A DNA stretch of 10,946 bases. It comes from Flavobacteriaceae bacterium. GTDB lineage: Bacteria > Bacteroidota > Bacteroidia > Flavobacteriales > Flavobacteriaceae. The stretch spans positions 1 to 10,946 of the forward strand of contig JABDLH010000281.1 in NCBI GenBank assembly GCA_013003145.1. The letters are read 5' to 3'. Below are positions 1 through 6,779 of this stretch, piece after piece. Each line of letters begins with the position of its first letter. The stretch's first letter is position 1. A model generated the notes under the pieces. That model had not been told where the DNA came from, ran no database searches, and saw only the letters and a list, made by a program, of their open reading frames with translations. A program made the position numbers and the translations under genes.

Positions 1-1
1 A

Positions 2-1138
2 TTTAACTCCATCCTCCCCCTCGCCGAAGAATGGGGAGATAAGGAAATGATCTCTGCCATATATATCAATATCGGCTGGACCTATATTCATATGGATCAA
101 CACCAGCGAGCTTTACAAAACCTGGAAAAGGGTTTAAACATGGCCGAAGAATACGACATCTACGGTAATATTTATACGGCCAAAGCTTTTATGCACGACC
201 TCTATGAGAAAGAAAAGGATTATGAAAATGCACTTGAGTATTACGAACAAGCGCAGACCATACGCCGCCAGATCTCTAACGAACGGAATACCCGCTACGT
301 GTATGACGTGATCTCTAGGGCCGAATCTGAGGAGCGTACTAACCAGATGGAGTCCCTGGCCCAGGAAAACGAATTGGTGAAACTAAGACTAAAAAGAAAC
401 CAGAACACCCTGATCATCAGCACCCTGGTCCTAGCTCTTTTCCTACTCATACTATACGTGTTCTACAGGCAATTCCAGCTGAAGAGCGATAAGAAACTGC
501 TTACCCTGGAACAAACCATGCTTCGCAGCCAGATGAATCCTCATTTTTTATTCAACTCGCTCAATTCCATCAAGTTATATATCATCAATAATGAGAAGAA
601 GAATGCGGTACACTACCTGAATAAGTTTTCCAAACTGGTGCGCAAAATCCTCGACGCTTCCTCTGTTAAGGAGATCTCCCTGGCCGAGGAATTAGAAACG
701 GTGAAATTATATATGAATATTGAGAACATTCGATTTAATAACGAGATCAATTTTACGGTACGCATCGACCAGGAAATAGATCCTTACCAGGTAAAGGTGC
801 CATCGCTCATATTACAGCCATTTCTCGAAAATGCATTGTGGCATGGGCTTTCATCTAAAGAAGGTGAGAAAAATATCGAGTTATATATCTCCCGGGAGAA
901 CAATAAGTATATGCAGATTGCCATTACCGATAACGGTGTTGGCCGCGATGCTTCTGAAGAATTGAAGAAAAGCAGGGTATTAAAGAGAAAGTCCCTGGGA
1001 ATAGACATCACAAAGGCGCGATTACGGAATTTCTCTAAGGCCTATCGTAATTCGTTTGAAATTGATATTATCGATTTGTTTGATCGCATGCGTCACCCTT
1101 CAGGGACCCGGATCATCCTGCATATCCCTACTTCTTAA
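2..1138 (+). CDS. TPR-containing LytS/YehU-type sensor histidine kinase (5' end cut by window)
   Basis: The reading frame stays open to the window edge, so the N-terminus is missing and the ATG at 47 is internal. Numbering from that Met, two helical TPR-like units are visible (about 3-35 and 43-76), then a short charged, coiled-coil-like stretch (about 92-118), one membrane helix (about 119-139) and a His_kinase (PF06580) domain. The phospho-acceptor motif QMNPHFLFNSLNSIK places the active His at 166. The ATP-binding part has the N-box LQPFLENALWHG (Asn262) and the G-box DNGVG (295-299). The family autophosphorylates and passes phosphate to a LytTR-type response regulator. In this group the TPR part is usually periplasmic with a signal peptide, which cannot be seen here. 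No response regulator follows, because the next gene is convergent, so a partner would lie upstream or elsewhere. The stop overlaps the end of the DUF3109 gene by 11 bp. Confidence 0.92.
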   Translation, partial: FNSILPLAEEWGDKEMISAIYINIGWTYIHMDQHQRALQNLEKGLNMAEEYDIYGNIYTAKAFMHDLYEKEKDYENALEYYEQAQTIRRQISNERNTRYVYDVISRAESEERTNQMESLAQENELVKLRLKRNQNTLIISTLVLALFLLILYVFYRQFQLKSDKKLLTLEQTMLRSQMNPHFLFNSLNSIKLYIINNEKKNAVHYLNKFSKLVRKILDASSVKEISLAEELETVKLYMNIENIRFNNEINFTVRIDQEIDPYQVKVPSLILQPFLENALWHGLSSKEGEKNIELYISRENNKYMQIAITDNGVGRDASEELKKSRVLKRKSLGIDITKARLRNFSKAYRNSFEIDIIDLFDRMRHPSGTRIILHIPTS

Positions 1139-1700
1139 GGTGTTCTTCGGCTACTTTTTCGAGCTCGGTATACCAATCCTGTCCAAATTTTCGGACCAGC
1201 GCATCCTTCACAAACTTATAGACGGGTACTTGTAGTTCTGTACCCAGGCTGCAGGCAGGATCACAAATCTGCCACTTATGATAATTCACCGCGGTAAGCT
1301 CTGTGTATTCCCTGACCCGTACCGGGTACAGGTGGCAGGAAACCGGTTTTACCCAATCCGTTACCCCGTCTTTGGCCGCTTGTTCAAGACCACAGAGTGC
1401 GGTGCCATTTTCTTCGAAAGTTACGTAAGCGCATTCTTTATTGTTGACCAGGGGAGTTTCCCAATCACCATCGGTCCCTTTAACAAAGGTCCCCTGCTGT
1501 TCTATAGCGGTAATCCCTTCGGGTCTCAGGTAGGGTCTCACCTTGGGATAAATTTCCCTCAGGATCTCGGTCTCCTCCACCTCAAGGGGAGCACCGGCCT
1601 CACCTTCTACGCAACATGCCCCTTTGCAGGCGCTTAAATTGCATACAAAATCGTTCTCGATGATCTCTTCAGAAACTATGGTCTTTCCCAGTTGAAACAT
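1128..1700 (-). CDS. DUF3109 family cysteine-rich protein
   Basis: This 190-residue protein resembles the DUF3109 family, which is common in Bacteroidota and has no established function. It has no signal peptide or membrane helix, so it is probably cytosolic. Nine cysteines are visible: C20, C25, C29, C30, C90, C103, C122, C146 and C150. They fall in the patterns C-x4-C-x3-CC near the N-terminus, PVSCHLYP (119-126) in the middle and CDPAC (146-150) near the end. This layout recalls YkgJ-type zinc- or iron-chelating proteins and suggests a bound metal or Fe-S cluster, which is inference. The start at 1700 is supported by a perfect -7 motif about 20 bp upstream. The 3' end overlaps the convergent kinase gene by 11 bp. 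Family assignment rests on remembered family features, not a search. Confidence 0.85.
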   Translation of the reverse strand: MFQLGKTIVSEEIIENDFVCNLSACKGACCVEGEAGAPLEVEETEILREIYPKVRPYLRPEGITAIEQQGTFVKGTDGDWETPLVNNKECAYVTFEENGTALCGLEQAAKDGVTDWVKPVSCHLYPVRVREYTELTAVNYHKWQICDPACSLGTELQVPVYKFVKDALVRKFGQDWYTELEKVAEEHLKK

Positions 1701-1720
1701 ACCCCTTAATTTAAGTCGGC

Positions 1721-1728
1721 CAAAGATA
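1721..1728 (-). promoter_or_regulatory. Bacteroidota -7 promoter box for the DUF3109 gene
   Basis: The minus strand reads TATCTTTG, an exact match to the Bacteroidota consensus TAnnTTTG. It lies 20 bp upstream of the ATG at 1700 and implies a leader of roughly 15 nt. No clear -33 TTG element is visible. Confidence 0.6.
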
Positions 1729-1794
1729 CCGCTTTGTTGTTGTTAACACAGTAATAATTTAATGGTTTCATAATCCAAGGCTGCTACTTTGACG

Positions 1795-1802
1795 TACCTT
1801 TG
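1795..1802 (+). promoter_or_regulatory. Bacteroidota -7 promoter box for the marC-family operon
   Basis: TACCTTTG matches TAnnTTTG exactly and lies 22 bp before the ATG at 1825. An in-frame ATG at 1789 lies upstream of this box, so a transcript from here could not include it. This supports 1825 as the true start. The -33 element is weak or absent. Confidence 0.6.
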
Positions 1803-1824
1803 TCGACTTTTAAAATTAATTGCT

Positions 1825-2427
1825 ATGAATTTAGACGTTCGTGAAATAGCTACCACCACCATGGTACTCTTTGCTGTAATTGATATACTGGGCGGAATCC
1901 CTGTCATTGTCAGTTTACGTAATAAGGTAGGTCATATACAGTCCGGGAAGGCAACCATAGTAGCTGCCTGTATCATGGTCGCTTTCCTCTTTGTCGGGGA
2001 AGAGATCCTGAACCTGATCGGCATAGATGTAAATTCATTTGCGGTGGCAGGTGCTTTCATCATTTTTTTCCTGGCTATAGAAATGATCTTAGGGATCTCC
2101 CTGTATAAGGATGACGAACCGGAGAGCGCTTCTATTGTTCCCATAGCATTTCCGCTGATCGCAGGTGCGGGAACCCTTACTTCTTTATTATCTTTGCGGG
2201 CAGAGTATCACGTGGAGAACATCATTGTCGCCATTATACTGAACACCATTTTTGTTTACCTGGTATTAAAGTCGTCCGGACGTATCGGGCGCTTCCTGGG
2301 GAGGAGCGGATTAAGTGTTATCCGCAAAGTATTTGGTGTGATCCTGATGGCTATCGCTGTAAAATTATTTGCAGCCAATGTGCACCAATTATTCGCGATA
2401 CAGGAGAACCTAGCAATCCTTAAGTAG
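1825..2427 (+). CDS. MarC family (UPF0056) integral membrane protein
   Basis: From the ATG at 1825 the product is 200 residues, close to the usual MarC length, with about six hydrophobic helices. Family features include the first-helix segment DILGGIPVIVSL, the mid-protein FPLIAGAGTLTSLLSL stretch (compare the family's PLxxGPG motif, here with Ala for Pro) and the C-terminal GVILMAIAVKLF helix. MarC proteins sit in the inner membrane. Their early link to multiple antibiotic resistance was later withdrawn and the substrate is unknown. An in-frame ATG at 1789 would add 12 residues, but it lies upstream of the promoter box at 1795-1802, so I prefer 1825. The next gene starts 2 bp after the stop, so the two are almost certainly cotranscribed. 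Confidence 0.9.
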   Translation: MNLDVREIATTTMVLFAVIDILGGIPVIVSLRNKVGHIQSGKATIVAACIMVAFLFVGEEILNLIGIDVNSFAVAGAFIIFFLAIEMILGISLYKDDEPESASIVPIAFPLIAGAGTLTSLLSLRAEYHVENIIVAIILNTIFVYLVLKSSGRIGRFLGRSGLSVIRKVFGVILMAIAVKLFAANVHQLFAIQENLAILK

Positions 2428-2429
2428 TT

Positions 2430-2633
2430 ATGAACAAATACCTGAGTATAATTTTAGTCGTGCTGGCACTGGCCCTTATTGCCTACAATGTAACGGTGGT
2501 CAATTTTAATGATCCGCTGCAGGGTGACAGTACTATTGCTATTATCGGGATAGTCGCGGCACTTTGTGCTATTGTGCTTATCCTGATCTTCAATACTTCT
2601 AAGAAGATCCAAAAAAAGATAGAAGAGGATTAA
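2430..2633 (+). CDS. small two-helix membrane protein, function unknown
   Basis: This 67-residue protein starts 2 bp after the marC-family stop and is probably translated from the same mRNA. It has two hydrophobic segments, about residues 4-24 and 35-54. They are separated by a short polar loop with acidic and asparagine residues (NFNDPLQGDS), and a charged tail KKIQKKIEED follows. I recognise no catalytic motif. The strict coupling to a MarC-family gene makes a membrane partner or accessory role plausible, but this is inference. The stop codon overlaps the stop of the convergent protease gene inside a 12-bp palindrome. Confidence 0.75.
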   Translation: MNKYLSIILVVLALALIAYNVTVVNFNDPLQGDSTIAIIGIVAALCAIVLILIFNTSKKIQKKIEED

Positions 2634-2646
2634 TCCTGATTAATCA
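2626..2646. repeat. two adjacent palindromes over convergent stop codons
   Basis: AGGATTAATCCT (2626-2637) is a perfect 12-bp palindrome, followed at once by TGATTAATCA (2637-2646), a perfect 10-bp palindrome. The stop codons of the plus-strand small membrane protein (2631-2633) and the minus-strand protease (2632-2630) overlap inside the first. A role as a bidirectional transcript end is possible, but there is no T-tract and no loop, so a classical terminator is not supported. Confidence 0.45.
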
Positions 2647-4249
2647 TAGGAGTTTCAGGCTGCTCCAGTTGCAGTACTTTCTGCAACATGGGGTCATTTT
2701 CAGCTTTAATCCTGGCCTGTTGATTAGGCCCGAATAACTGTGCAGCCAGGGCGGCTTTCAGGTATCCTTTAATCCGCTCCTCCATGTCGTAATACCGGAG
2801 GTTCAGCTTCTGTACCAATGGCCATCGTTCCGCGTAATTGATGAAGTTCTCAAAAAGAATATCATCCACATTGAAACTGTTCATGAATTCCTGTTCACTC
2901 ATCTTCATATAGCGGGTCCTGTCTTCTTCCAGGTGGTCAAAGATAAACCTGGAGAATAAGCCGAAGGAACTGTCCAGGCTTTCTACCGCTTCTTCCTCAT
3001 GAGAGCCTATAGGCACAAAAACATCAGGGATGATCCCTCCCCCACCGTAGACCACTTTTCCTTTAGGGGTCTCAAAACGAAGGGAATCAGCTACCTTTAT
3101 ACTATCGGCCTCCATTAACTCGCCATTCTCATAACGATTCATAAATCGCTCGTAGTAATCCTCGGTACCGTTATCATAACTTTTCTGGATAGAGCGTCCT
3201 GTGGGTGTATAATACCTGGAAACGGTCAGTCTTACTGCAGATCCGTCACCCAGTTCCATTTCTCTTTGTACGAGACCTTTCCCAAAGGATCGTCTCCCAA
3301 CAATAGTTCCTATATCGTTATCCTGTAAAGCCCCGGCGACGATCTCGCTGGCCGATGCGGAACGCTCATTGATCAGGACATAGACCTGTTTATTCTCAAA
3401 ACTCCCTTTCTTAGTAGCATAGGTCTTTTCGACCTTGCCTTTTTTGTTCTTGGTAAAAAGAATGAGTTTACCATCCTGCAAGAACTCGTCAGACATTTTC
3501 TGAGCAATGCCCAGGTAGCCCCCCGGGTTATCCCTCAAATCGAGTACGAGTTTCTGAGCGCCTTTCTTCTGCAGGTTTCGCAATGCCCTGGTAAATTCTT
3601 TATAGGTAGATTCCGCGAAACGGTTCACTTTGATATACCCCAAATCCTCATCCAGCATATATTGTGCCTCTACACTGCTCAGGGGAATACGGTCTCTCCG
3701 GATATCCACATCAAATGTTTTGTCCCCTGTTTTCCTGTAGATCTTAAGTTTAACAGAGGTACCTTCTTTTCCTTTAAGTTTACTGACGATATCTGCACTG
3801 GGCAGTCGTTTCCCGAATAAGGTATCCGTATTCGCCATCAGGATACGGTCACCGGGCTTTATCCCTTTTTCTTCACTGGGGCCATTCTGAACCGCCCGGA
3901 TCACGGCGATGGTATCTTTATACATATAGAAGTTCACCCCTATCCCTACGAAATCGCCTTTCATATTCTCGGAGACCTGTTTCATATCCTCTTTAGGGAT
4001 GTATACCGAATGCGGGTCCAGTTTGTCCAGGATATTGTTCACCGTTACATCTACAATGCTGTCCGTATTGATATCGTCTACATATTCATAGTCGATATAA
4101 TCGATCAATCGATTTAGCTTGTCTTTTTTAGAATTGGTCGTGAAGAGTTTTTCAGGTGTGTCGTTGAAATTCAGTTTACCGCCAAGAAATATCCCGCATG
4201 CCAAGGCAAGGGCAACAACTGTAGGCCATAAGTAATACTGTTTTTTCAT
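2630..4249 (-). CDS. S41 family carboxyl-terminal processing protease
   Basis: This 539-residue protein is a CtpA/Prc-type serine protease with a Ser-Lys dyad. An N-terminal hydrophobic segment (about 7-24) should export it to the periplasm, probably membrane-anchored. Cys18 within it is a poor lipobox match. A helical region with the LDPHSVYI motif (77-84) is followed by a PDZ domain (about 95-185, including the GIKPGDRIL loop) that binds substrate C-termini. The protease core carries LVLDLRDNPGG (235-244), the nucleophile Ser299 in SASASE and the general base Lys324 in SFGKGLVQ. Their spacing of 25 residues matches known members. About 120 extra residues after IIPDVFVP form a helical C-terminal extension, as in Bacteroidota homologues. 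The gene starts 10 bp after the deaminase stop, so the two form an operon. Confidence 0.95.
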   Translation of the reverse strand: MKKQYYLWPTVVALALACGIFLGGKLNFNDTPEKLFTTNSKKDKLNRLIDYIDYEYVDDINTDSIVDVTVNNILDKLDPHSVYIPKEDMKQVSENMKGDFVGIGVNFYMYKDTIAVIRAVQNGPSEEKGIKPGDRILMANTDTLFGKRLPSADIVSKLKGKEGTSVKLKIYRKTGDKTFDVDIRRDRIPLSSVEAQYMLDEDLGYIKVNRFAESTYKEFTRALRNLQKKGAQKLVLDLRDNPGGYLGIAQKMSDEFLQDGKLILFTKNKKGKVEKTYATKKGSFENKQVYVLINERSASASEIVAGALQDNDIGTIVGRRSFGKGLVQREMELGDGSAVRLTVSRYYTPTGRSIQKSYDNGTEDYYERFMNRYENGELMEADSIKVADSLRFETPKGKVVYGGGGIIPDVFVPIGSHEEEAVESLDSSFGLFSRFIFDHLEEDRTRYMKMSEQEFMNSFNVDDILFENFINYAERWPLVQKLNLRYYDMEERIKGYLKAALAAQLFGPNQQARIKAENDPMLQKVLQLEQPETPMINQD

Positions 4250-4259
4250 CGATCAGCTT

Positions 4260-4700
4260 TTAGATCACTCTCTCCTCGATCACCGGGAGGTGCTGCAGTT
4301 CAACACCTGCTCTTTGCAGGAATTTTAGCCCGGAATCGTCTTTATACGCCGTTTGGTATACCACACGTTTTATGCCAGACTGGTGAATCAGCTTACTGCA
4401 TTCCTTGCAGGGAGACATGGTGATGTACAGGGTTGCCCCCTGGCAACTCTGGGTAGAAGATGCCACTTTTAATATGGCGTTGGCTTCAGCATGCAATACA
4501 TACCATTTTGTATAGCCTTCTTCATCTTCACAAAAGTTCTCGAACCCCGTGGGAGTTCCGTTATAACCATCAGAGATGATCATCCGGTCCTTTACGATGA
4601 TGGCCCCTACCTGCCGGCGAACACAATAGGATAATTTACCCCATTCATACGCCATCCGTAAATAAGCCTTGTCGTATTTTGCTTTTTTCCCCTCGTTCAT
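4260..4700 (-). CDS. dCMP deaminase-like cytidine/deoxycytidylate deaminase
   Basis: This 146-residue zinc enzyme belongs to the deoxycytidylate deaminase family, which converts dCMP to dUMP for thymidylate synthesis. The zinc site is complete: His70 and the catalytic Glu72 in HAEANAI, and Cys98 and Cys101 in SPCKEC. The segment GYNGTPTGFENFCE (45-58), typical of the dCMP deaminase branch, lies upstream, and SYCVRRQVGAIIVKD (24-38) is the conserved N-terminal strand region. The length is normal for the family. It is the first gene of a two-gene unit with the downstream protease (10 bp gap). A promoter with a well-spaced -33/-7 pair lies upstream of the start at 4700. No functional tie to the protease is apparent. 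Confidence 0.92.
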   Translation of the reverse strand: MNEGKKAKYDKAYLRMAYEWGKLSYCVRRQVGAIIVKDRMIISDGYNGTPTGFENFCEDEEGYTKWYVLHAEANAILKVASSTQSCQGATLYITMSPCKECSKLIHQSGIKRVVYQTAYKDDSGLKFLQRAGVELQHLPVIEERVI

Positions 4701-4734
4701 AAAGGTAATTCGGGTTGCGGGATTCTAATTGCTA

Positions 4735-4766
4735 CTAAGATACCTGCTTTAAGATCGCTTCACAAA
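4735..4766 (-). promoter_or_regulatory. candidate promoter for the deaminase-protease operon
   Basis: On the minus strand TTTG (4766-4763) is followed after 20 bp by TATCTTAG (4742-4735). The second element differs from TAnnTTTG at one base, but the spacing fits the 19-21 bp Bacteroidota rule. The implied leader before the ATG at 4700 is about 30 nt. Confidence 0.5.
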
Positions 4767-4783
4767 CCCCATACGGTTAATTT

Positions 4784-5386
4784 TTAATTAAAACACGCCT
4801 TCCAATTAGGGAACGTATCGATCAGCATCGGTATTGTGGCCAATCCTATAATTATCGCTCCCACAGTAATATACCACTGCGGTTTAACTTTAAACTGTGA
4901 GCGGAAAAGAAAGTTCAGTCCCAGTACCACGAGCAGGATCACCAGCTGTGATAATTCTATCCCTGTGGCAAAACCAAGTAGTGGCCCTGCCTTGGAGGTC
5001 TCCCCGGCCATCAGCATATTAAAGTAATTGGAAAAACCGAAACCATGGATCAGGCCAAAGAATGCCGCGGACAGGCTGTGCATATACAAATCCGTCTTGT
5101 CTGCATCCCTTTGGGTATACAACATACTAAGCACTGCGGTAATGACAATGGTGATCGGAATCAGGAATTCTATACACTCAGCGGGCACCCGGAAGAGTTC
5201 ATAAACCGAAAGCGCCAGGGAGGTACAATGAAAAATAGTGAATACCGTGGCCAGGAATAACACTTTTTTCCAGCCTTTAAAGGTAAACGGAAGGGCCAGT
5301 GCCGCGAGGAAGAGGATATGGTCATAAGCCCCAGGATCCAAAACGTGCTTATATCCCAATTCTACATAAAACCCGAATTCTCCCAT
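4784..5386 (-). CDS. HupE/UreJ family membrane protein
   Basis: This 200-residue inner-membrane protein has six to seven hydrophobic segments. It resembles the HupE/UreJ family, some members of which import nickel or cobalt for hydrogenase or urease. Likely metal-binding or structural motifs are His14 and Asp22-His23 in the N-terminal GYKHVLDPGAYDHILFL, His53 in FTIFHCTSLALS, His114 in GLIHGFGFSN, and Glu144 with Gln147 in GFATGIELSQL. No hydrogenase, urease or cobalamin gene is present, so the substrate cannot be read from context. A metal-transport role is family-based inference. The gene starts 33 bp after the stop of the upstream TerB-DnaJ gene on the same strand, so cotranscription is likely. 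The chosen start gives the family's usual short N-terminus before the His-Asp-His motif. Confidence 0.87.
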   Translation of the reverse strand: MGEFGFYVELGYKHVLDPGAYDHILFLAALALPFTFKGWKKVLFLATVFTIFHCTSLALSVYELFRVPAECIEFLIPITIVITAVLSMLYTQRDADKTDLYMHSLSAAFFGLIHGFGFSNYFNMLMAGETSKAGPLLGFATGIELSQLVILLVVLGLNFLFRSQFKVKPQWYITVGAIIIGLATIPMLIDTFPNWKACFN

Positions 5387-5419
5387 GGTCTGCTATTTAT
5401 TGTCGGTCAATTAAATTGC

Positions 5420-6151
5420 TCAGAGCCCTCGTTCGCGCTGAATCTGTTCGTAGGCTTTCTGTACTTCTTTAAATTTTTCCTCCGCACCTTTTTTGATCGC
5501 TTCATCTTTAGTGATTACACGGTCCGGGTGGTATTTTTTCGCCATTGTACGGTATGCACTTTTCACTTCATCGTCTGTGGCCGTTCGTTCTATTTCCAGA
5601 ATTTTATAGGCGGTATCTGCCGATTTTATGAACATGGCCTTAATACTCTCAAAGTCGTGAGACCCAATCCGGAGGTACCCGGCGATTTCTGACAGCTTGG
5701 CGATCTCCGCCGGGCTTGCCGATCCGTCTGCCTGTGCGATCCCGAAAAGAAAATGCAATAACTGCAGTCTTACTTCGTAGCGGGTACGCTGGTTAAGGAA
5801 GGCACAGATATGCTGTGCAGAAATCTCACGTTTTTTAACAACATCGTTAAATGTGCGGAAGATCGCATTGGCTTTTTCCTTTCCATAGGTGCTTAAAAAA
5901 TATTGCCGGACATAGTCGAGCTCTCGCTGGCTAACCTGCCCGTCTGCTTTGATGACTATAGAACAGAGGGAGAGCAGGTGTAATTCAAAATCAGATGGGG
6001 ATACCTGTTGCCTTGTAAAGTCACTGAAGACCGTCCTGCCTCCCCCGGACCTGGTTTGTGAATCCAATAAGCTTCCCAGGAAAAAACCTATTAATGCCCC
6101 GGGCAGTCTAAAGAAGAAATAGCCCAGGATGGCCGCTATCCATTTGATCAT
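5420..6151 (-). CDS. DjlA-like membrane cochaperone with TerB and DnaJ domains
   Basis: This 243-residue protein has the DjlA layout. A short glycine-rich N-terminal membrane segment (about 4-29, with [20 protein letters not shown]) comes first, then a TerB-like helical domain (about 54-165, with the acidic motifs [11 protein letters not shown] and [11 protein letters not shown]), then a C-terminal J domain (about 180-240). The J domain has the essential HPD tripeptide at 208-210 and stimulates the ATPase of a DnaK-type Hsp70. The protein is probably anchored in the inner membrane with the J domain in the cytoplasm. The linker SGGGRT (35-40) is flexible. A perfect -7 box sits 20 bp upstream of the start at 6151. 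The HupE-like gene follows after 33 bp. Confidence 0.93.
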   Translation of the reverse strand: MIKWIAAILGYFFFRLPGALIGFFLGSLLDSQTRSGGGRTVFSDFTRQQVSPSDFELHLLSLCSIVIKADGQVSQRELDYVRQYFLSTYGKEKANAIFRTFNDVVKKREISAQHICAFLNQRTRYEVRLQLLHFLFGIAQADGSASPAEIAKLSEIAGYLRIGSHDFESIKAMFIKSADTAYKILEIERTATDDEVKSAYRTMAKKYHPDRVITKDEAIKKGAEEKFKEVQKAYEQIQRERGL

Positions 6152-6170
6152 ACGTCTCTAAAAATTTAGG

Positions 6171-6178
6171 CAAATATA
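6171..6178 (-). promoter_or_regulatory. -7 promoter box for the TerB-DnaJ / HupE-like operon
   Basis: The minus strand reads TATATTTG, an exact TAnnTTTG match, 19 bp upstream of the codon that starts at 6151. No good -33 element is visible at the right spacing. Confidence 0.55.
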
Positions 6179-6248
6179 GGACATTGCAGAGGATTTGCAG
6201 TTCGGTTTCAGTACGAAGCACAGAGTGGGTAATGTGCTATGAATTGGT

Positions 6249-6256
6249 TATCTTTG
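6249..6256 (+). promoter_or_regulatory. -7 promoter box for the bacilliredoxin gene
   Basis: TATCTTTG matches TAnnTTTG exactly and lies 27 bp before the ATG at 6284. An A-rich leader (AAAAAAAAGAG at about 6270-6280) precedes the start. This A-richness, rather than a full Shine-Dalgarno sequence, is typical of the phylum. Confidence 0.6.
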
Positions 6257-6283
6257 TAGCCTGAAATTTAAAAAAAAGAGCAT

Positions 6284-6694
6284 ATGTATCCTGCAGAATT
6301 AGTAAAACCAATGAGAGAAGACCTGGCGTCTGCCGGTTTCCGTGAATTATATTCCGCTGAAGAAGTGGAAAAAGCTATAAACCAATCCGGTACCACTTTA
6401 GTTGTGGTGAACTCGGTTTGTGGTTGCGCAGCTGCTAATGCACGCCCGGGAGCTAAGATGAGCCTGGACAACAGCAAGACCCCAAGTCAGTTGGTTACAG
6501 TATTTGCCGGGGTAGATACCGAAGCTGTAAATGCAGCCCGTGACCTGATGGTGCCATTCCCTCCATCATCACCCAGCATGGCATTATTTAAAGATGGTGA
6601 GTTGGTGCACATGATAGAGCGTCATCATATAGAAGGAAGGCCTGCGGAACTTATCGCAGAAAACCTGAAAGAGGCCTATAACGAATTCTGTTGA
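6284..6694 (+). CDS. BrxA/BrxB family bacilliredoxin (YphP/YqiW family)
   Basis: This 136-residue protein of thioredoxin-like fold is full length for the family. The redox motif Cys46-Gly47-Cys48 lies in VVVNSVCGCAAANARPG, and a third cysteine is the last residue (Cys136), as in characterised bacilliredoxins. Further family landmarks are the N-terminal MYPAELVKPMREDL and PFPPSSPSMALFKDGELVHMIERHHIEGR (92-120). In Firmicutes these enzymes remove bacillithiol from S-bacillithiolated proteins. Here the presence of the gene suggests bacillithiol or a derivative as a low-molecular-weight thiol, which is inference because no bsh biosynthesis gene is in the window. The gene is transcribed alone, between its own promoter and a terminator. 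Confidence 0.95.
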   Translation: MYPAELVKPMREDLASAGFRELYSAEEVEKAINQSGTTLVVVNSVCGCAAANARPGAKMSLDNSKTPSQLVTVFAGVDTEAVNAARDLMVPFPPSSPSMALFKDGELVHMIERHHIEGRPAELIAENLKEAYNEFC

Positions 6695-6739
6695 AAAGAC
6701 AGGGAGTAATGTCCTCTATACAGAAAGCATAATTTGGTT

Positions 6740-6768
6740 AAAAACCGTTCGTATCCGGGCGGTTTTTT
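6740..6768 (+). terminator. intrinsic terminator after the bacilliredoxin gene
   Basis: An 11-bp stem pairs 6740-6750 with 6757-6767. AAAAACCG pairs with CGGTTTTT, then come two G-U pairs and one C-G pair. The loop is GTATCC and the stem ends in a T6 run (6763-6768). The last T is also the first base of the -7 box of the next gene. Confidence 0.75.
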
Positions 6769-6775
6769 ATTTTTG
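6768..6775 (+). promoter_or_regulatory. -7 promoter box immediately before the plsC-like gene
   Basis: TATTTTTG matches TAnnTTTG and ends only 4 bp before the ATG at 6780. If it is used, transcription would start at or next to the start codon, giving a leaderless mRNA. The box lies in a T-rich terminator tail, so the match could be partly fortuitous. Confidence 0.4.
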
Positions 6776-6779
6776 AGTC

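Noticed and set aside
1789..1824. upstream in-frame ATG for the MarC-family gene
   Set aside because: It lies upstream of the perfect -7 box at 1795-1802, and the extra residues MTYLCRLLKLIA are not needed for the family's usual length.
5318..5692. 124-codon plus-strand open frame rich in Phe
   Set aside because: It spans the antisense of both the J domain and the start of the HupE-like gene, which are strongly supported. The Phe-rich translation reflects the reversed Lys and Glu codons.
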